A DNA stretch of 64,000 nt from Aeromicrobium fastidiosum (GTDB lineage Bacteria; Actinomycetota; Actinomycetes; Propionibacteriales; Nocardioidaceae). Position 1 is the first letter of the stretch. Every line of letters begins with the position of its first letter. Positions 61,212 through 64,000 of the stretch are shown here, piece after piece. The stretch covers positions 2,852,001 through 2,916,000 of the forward strand of contig NZ_JAGIOG010000001.1 in the NCBI RefSeq assembly GCF_017876595.1. The letters run 5' to 3'. The notes beneath the pieces are model-generated. The model saw nothing but the letters and a program-made list of their open reading frames with translations, was not told the DNA's origin and ran no database searches. The translations under genes and the position numbers were made by a program.

Positions 61212-61707
61212 GCAACGGGTGGGCCGCCAAGGCACGACGCGCCCGGTGCAGTCGGACCCGCGCCGTCCCTGGGCGCATGCCCACGACCGACGCGGCGTCG
61301 GCGATCGACAGCTGCTCCCACTCGGTGAGTCGGATGAGCTCCCGATCGGGCTCCTTGAGCGATGCGAGCGCCTCACGCACCGCCCGCACCGACGGAGCCC
61401 CATCGGCGGACGCGTCGCCTGCCCGGCCGTCGTGGACGCGGACGCGCTCGTGCTCGGCCACACGTCGCCGGGACGTCGTTCGCTCCGCGGCCAGGAGCAG
61501 CCTTCGTGCCGTCCCGAACAGCCAGGCACGCCGCAGCTCCGCTGCCGGAAGGTCATTCATGCGGCGCAGTGCGATGACGAACACCTCGCCGAGGAGGTCC
61601 GCGCCCGACTCGCCGGCCCGGCGACAGAGGTACCCGTGGATCTCGCGTGCGTGCCGGCGGTACAGCTCCTCGACGTCCGCCGGTGTCGCGGGTCGCGGAG
61701 TCACCAT
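61120..61707 (-). CDS. ECF-type RNA polymerase sigma factor
   Basis: From ATG 61707 the product is 195 residues. Region 2 is VEELYRRHAREIHGYLCRRAGESGADLLGEVFVIALRRMNDLPAAELRRAWLFGTARRLL (about 13-72). Region 4 is LASLKEPDRELIRLTEWEQLSIADAASVVGMRPGTARVRLHRARRAL (about 112-158). The final 30 residues, after region 4, run across the end of the methyltransferase gene and are not part of the sigma fold. The ATG overlaps the stop of the upstream membrane-protein gene by 7 bases, so the pair is coupled. Confidence 0.85.
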   Translation of the reverse strand: MVTPRPATPADVEELYRRHAREIHGYLCRRAGESGADLLGEVFVIALRRMNDLPAAELRRAWLFGTARRLLLAAERTTSRRRVAEHERVRVHDGRAGDASADGAPSVRAVREALASLKEPDRELIRLTEWEQLSIADAASVVGMRPGTARVRLHRARRALAAHPLLIELVQRPAEMSGRASGGTPGTGGTRRPAG

Positions 61708-62450
61708 CGTGGGTCGTAGCCGAGCTCGGGGGCGAGCCCGGGCATGCAGGCTTGGCCGTTGAGCGCGGCTGCGGCCGCGGACGGCTGCTCCGAACGGACT
61801 GCCCGCTCGAGGACGGGGAGCCACGAGGCTTCGGACTCGTTCGCTAGCTCGTCGTCGGTGTCCGTGATCGACGGCCAGGTGCGAGCGCTGAGGATCACCG
61901 CCGCGGCCTCGTCCTCGGCGGGCTCGTCACCTGTTCGCAGGGCCGCGGCCCACCGGTCGGTCCACGAGCAGACGGCGTGACTGGCTATCCACAGGCGCAG
62001 CGCCCCCATGGAGACGACCGTGTCCTCGTCGGAGAGGTCACCGACCTCCCAGCTCAGGGCATTGGCTCGCGTCCACAGCGAAGGGAAGTGGATGTCGCGC
62101 GTTGCGCCGTCGAGGACGGTCGCGAAGTCGGGAGCTGCCGGGTCGATCCGCTCCCCGGGACCGCCGAGCTCGAGATCCTCCGCGTCGGACGCGAACCTCC
62201 CGGTGTGCGCGCTCAGCACATTCGCGGTTGCAGCACCGGCGACACCCACAGCCCCGACCGCGACGATGCCGGCGACGACCGTCCTCCAGCGCCGGGTGCG
62301 CCGCACCACTGGCTGACGTCCGGCGCACTCAATCTGCTGCCACAGCTCTGATTCATGCTCGGGGGTCAGCTGCGGCACCTCGGGTGCCGCGGCCCGAAGC
62401 GCTGGGCCGTGGTCGTCCGTCCAGCCGTGATTCGTGTCGTCGTGTGTCAT
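61701..62450 (-). CDS. Membrane protein coupled to the sigma factor, possible anti-sigma factor
   Basis: The 249-residue product (ATG 62450) has a cytosolic N-terminus of about 55 residues, one membrane helix (about 61-81: WRTVVAGIVAVGAVGVAGAATA) and an external domain with two Cys. The topology is that of membrane anti-sigma factors, but there is no recognisable zinc (HxxxCxxC) anti-sigma motif. The order is also reversed, since anti-sigma genes usually follow their sigma gene. The 7-base overlap (ATGGTGA) shows the two are translated together. Confidence 0.55.
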   Translation of the reverse strand: MTHDDTNHGWTDDHGPALRAAAPEVPQLTPEHESELWQQIECAGRQPVVRRTRRWRTVVAGIVAVGAVGVAGAATANVLSAHTGRFASDAEDLELGGPGERIDPAAPDFATVLDGATRDIHFPSLWTRANALSWEVGDLSDEDTVVSMGALRLWIASHAVCSWTDRWAAALRTGDEPAEDEAAAVILSARTWPSITDTDDELANESEASWLPVLERAVRSEQPSAAAAALNGQACMPGLAPELGYDPRW

Positions 62451-62503
62451 CGTCGCTCCCAGATCGTGCCTCAACCTAGAAGTGTCGACGCGTTACATGC
62501 ACA

Positions 62504-62830
62504 TCACCCGATGCGCAGCTCGGTGATCAGCCCGTCGGCCAGCGTGAACCGGTACGCCAGGTCGGCCACGCCGCCGGGAAAGTTGCCCTCGATCCGGATG
62601 CGGGCGACCCAGTGGTCGTCGTCGACGCGCTCGGAGCCGGTCAGCTCGGTCGTGTAGGTGTACTCGCTCGCGGCGGTGCGCAGGAAGCGGTCGATCTCGT
62701 CGGTGCCGCGGAACGTGCTGCCCTGGTCGGTGACCACGGCGTCGGGCGCGAGGGTGACGAGGGTGGCCTCGACGTCGTCGGCAGCGTGGGCGGTCAGGAA
62801 GGTGCTGATGGTGTCAGGAAGAGTTGTCAT
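62504..62830 (-). CDS. SnoaL-like / NTF2-fold protein
   Basis: The 108-residue protein from ATG 62830 reads TISTFLTAHAADDVEATLVTLAPDAVVTDQGSTFRGTDEIDRFLRTAASEYTYTTELTGSERVDDDHWVARIRIEGNFPGGVADLAYRFTLADGLITELRIG, the standard cone-shaped NTF2/SnoaL fold. Such proteins are isomerases, hydrolases or ligand binders. It is transcribed divergently from a MerR regulator with a shared operator, so it is probably the target of that regulator. Confidence 0.85.
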   Translation of the reverse strand: MTTLPDTISTFLTAHAADDVEATLVTLAPDAVVTDQGSTFRGTDEIDRFLRTAASEYTYTTELTGSERVDDDHWVARIRIEGNFPGGVADLAYRFTLADGLITELRIG

Positions 62831-62875
62831 GCCATCACCCTGTGGCGTCCCGGCGGGGGAGACGCAAGCACTGGA

Positions 62876-62892
62876 CTCTCCCCCGGGGAGAG
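62876..62892 (+). promoter_or_regulatory. MerR-type palindromic operator
   Basis: CTCTCCCC-C-GGGGAGAG is a perfect inverted repeat with 8-bp arms, 16 bases before the MerR GTG. TGGACT just left of it could be a -35 hexamer. The long spacer with a central palindrome is the usual MerR/TipA promoter layout. It lies between the divergent SnoaL-like and MerR genes. Confidence 0.6.
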
Positions 62893-62908
62893 GGTGCACA
62901 CTGGGCGC

Positions 62909-63718
62909 GTGCTGGCGATCGGCGAGTTCTCACGGTTCACCCACCTCAGCGTGCGCACGCTGCGCCGGTATCACGACGCCGGCCTGCTCGTGCCCGAGAC
63001 GGTCGACGACGCGACGGGCTATCGCTACTACAGCCCCGACCAGATCCCGACCGCCCAGGTCATCCACCGGCTCCGCGAGCTCGAGGTGCCGCTGTCGGAC
63101 GTCCAGCACATCCTGCGCACACCCGATCCGGACGTCCGCGCCGCGCTCGTCGCAGAGCACCTGCAGCGTCTGGAGTCGCAGCTCGACCGCACCCGGGCGG
63201 CGGTCTCGTCCCTGCGGCGGCTGCTCACCCCCGCCCCGGCACCGCTGCAGGTCGAGCTGCGCTCGGTGCCCGCCACGACGGTCGCCGCCGTCGAGGACGA
63301 CGTGGCGCTCGACGACGTCCTCGCCTGGTACGCCGGCGCGATGGCCGAGCTCGACGCCGTCGTCACGGACCGCGCGGGAGCACCCGGTGGTCTCTTCGAC
63401 AACGCCCTGTTCGAGAACGGCCACGGCCACGTGCTCGTGTACCGACCCACGTCCGAGGCTGCGCACGTCGGCCGCGTCCGCCCCGTCACGCTCCCCGCGG
63501 TCGAGCTGGCGGTAACCACGCACGTGGGCAACCATGACGACATCGAGGTCACCTACGGCGAGCTCGGCTCGTGGGTCGTCGCCAACGCGCTCGCTGTCTC
63601 CGGGCCGGTGCGCGAGACGTACCTCGTGGGGCCGCGCGACACCGCCGACGCATCGGCCTGGCGCACCGAGATCGGGTGGCCCGTCTTCCGGGTCTCGGCA
63701 ACCGCCTCCGACGAGTAG
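62909..63718 (+). CDS. MerR-family transcriptional regulator with GyrI-like effector domain
   Basis: From GTG 62909 the product is 269 residues. The MerR HTH is AIGEFSRFTHLSVRTLRRYHDAGLLVPETVDDATGYRYYSPDQI (about 3-46), followed by a dimerisation helix (about 75-108). The C-terminal 150 residues resemble the GyrI/SOUL-like small-molecule-binding domain of BmrR/TipA-type regulators (LQVELRSVPATTVAAVEDDVALDD..., TYLVGPRDTADASAWRTEIGWPV). It should activate its promoter on binding a lipophilic ligand. It probably controls itself and the divergent SnoaL-like gene. Confidence 0.9.
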   Translation: MLAIGEFSRFTHLSVRTLRRYHDAGLLVPETVDDATGYRYYSPDQIPTAQVIHRLRELEVPLSDVQHILRTPDPDVRAALVAEHLQRLESQLDRTRAAVSSLRRLLTPAPAPLQVELRSVPATTVAAVEDDVALDDVLAWYAGAMAELDAVVTDRAGAPGGLFDNALFENGHGHVLVYRPTSEAAHVGRVRPVTLPAVELAVTTHVGNHDDIEVTYGELGSWVVANALAVSGPVRETYLVGPRDTADASAWRTEIGWPVFRVSATASDE

Positions 63719-63782
63719 CCAACCGAACGGGCAGCCCATCCCGTCTAGAAGGTGACAGCGTCTTCCACACCGAGGAGCCAGC

Positions 63783-64000
63783 GTGCGCCAGACCAGCGAG
63801 GCGGACTACAGCGAGTTCGCCACCACCGCGTGGCCGCGGCTCTACCGCACAGCGGTGATGATCGTCGGCGACCCGCAGCTGGCCGAGGATCTGGTGCAGT
63901 CGGCGTTGGTCAAGACCTACCTCGCGTGGCCTCGGCTCCGCGAGGCGGACAAGGCGCACGCCTTCACCCGCCGTGTCATGGTCAACCTCTCGCACGACTG
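63783..64000 (+). CDS. SigE-family RNA polymerase sigma factor, 3' end outside the window
   Basis: GTG 63783, 6 bases after GAGGAGCC, opens a frame that runs off the window after 72 codons. It reads SEADYSEFATTAWPRLYRTAVMIVGDPQLAEDLVQSALVKTYLAWPRL, the region 2 start of a SigE-family ECF sigma factor (the FxxFVxxxWPxLxRTAxxL pattern). Region 4 is beyond the edge. Confidence 0.85.
   Translation, partial: MRQTSEADYSEFATTAWPRLYRTAVMIVGDPQLAEDLVQSALVKTYLAWPRLREADKAHAFTRRVMVNLSHD

Overview
The window is high-GC actinobacterial chromosome. Evidence for that is the frequent GTG starts, the furA-katG pair, two DUF222/HNH '13E12 repeat' genes, a FadE24/FadE23-like acyl-CoA dehydrogenase pair, a GAP-family membrane protein and many ECF/SigE, MarR, TetR and MerR regulators. 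The gene mix suggests Nocardioidaceae (Aeromicrobium or Nocardioides type). This is an inference, because no rRNA or species marker is present.

Layout. 1-4.8 kb: poorly characterised genes, a small winged-helix regulator and a probable modified-cytosine-dependent (AspBHI-like) restriction enzyme. 5.0-6.2 kb: first DUF222/HNH gene. 6.2-22.3 kb: core genes (PEBP protein, SpoU rRNA methylase, peptide deformylase, the acyl-CoA dehydrogenase pair with a palindromic operator, MarR, alcohol dehydrogenase, FKBP isomerase, and a translationally coupled ypfJ-like / CPBP protease / hrpA run). Between a DUF445 gene and a mini DivIVA-like gene lies a run of DnaA-box-like 9-mers with 10-11 bp phasing.

22.2-27.3 kb: a tRNA-Leu(GAG) gene carries a small, decayed integrated element bounded by a 24-bp direct repeat of the tRNA 3' end. 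It holds an integrase fragment without its catalytic domain, a broken phage lysin/membrane-protein gene, a DUF6527-like gene and several small Cys-rich or membrane proteins. The element brought its own terminator, and a second terminator sits just past the right repeat.

27.5-45 kb: mostly chromosomal genes. They include a PRISE-type reductase, a FetB/UPF0014 permease lacking its central part, a CPCC protein, a UBP zinc finger, a voltage-gated-type K+ channel, peptidase E, a cation/Ca2+ exchanger with a DtxR/MntR regulator, a MoxR-AAA + VWA operon (Rv0958/Rv0959 type), a membrane NERD protein, a PASTA-less Ser/Thr kinase and an acyl-CoA carboxylase carboxyltransferase.

45-52.3 kb: furA-katG, a VOC protein, a second DUF222/HNH gene directly followed by a 115-bp internally deleted katG fragment, and a TetR / quinone-oxidoreductase / SDR operon. 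52.3-58.1 kb is an accessory block: a phage-type SNF2 helicase, a small Cys protein, a heavily frameshifted DUF6308-like pseudogene and a lower-GC 742-aa protein that fuses an Mrr-like nuclease to a STAND-type NTPase. That fusion is the best candidate for a new antiphage system here. 58-64 kb: hypothetical genes, a DHFR/RibD-like reductase, a methyltransferase, an ECF sigma factor preceded by a membrane protein, a SnoaL-like protein divergent from a MerR regulator, and the start of a SigE-family sigma factor cut by the window edge.
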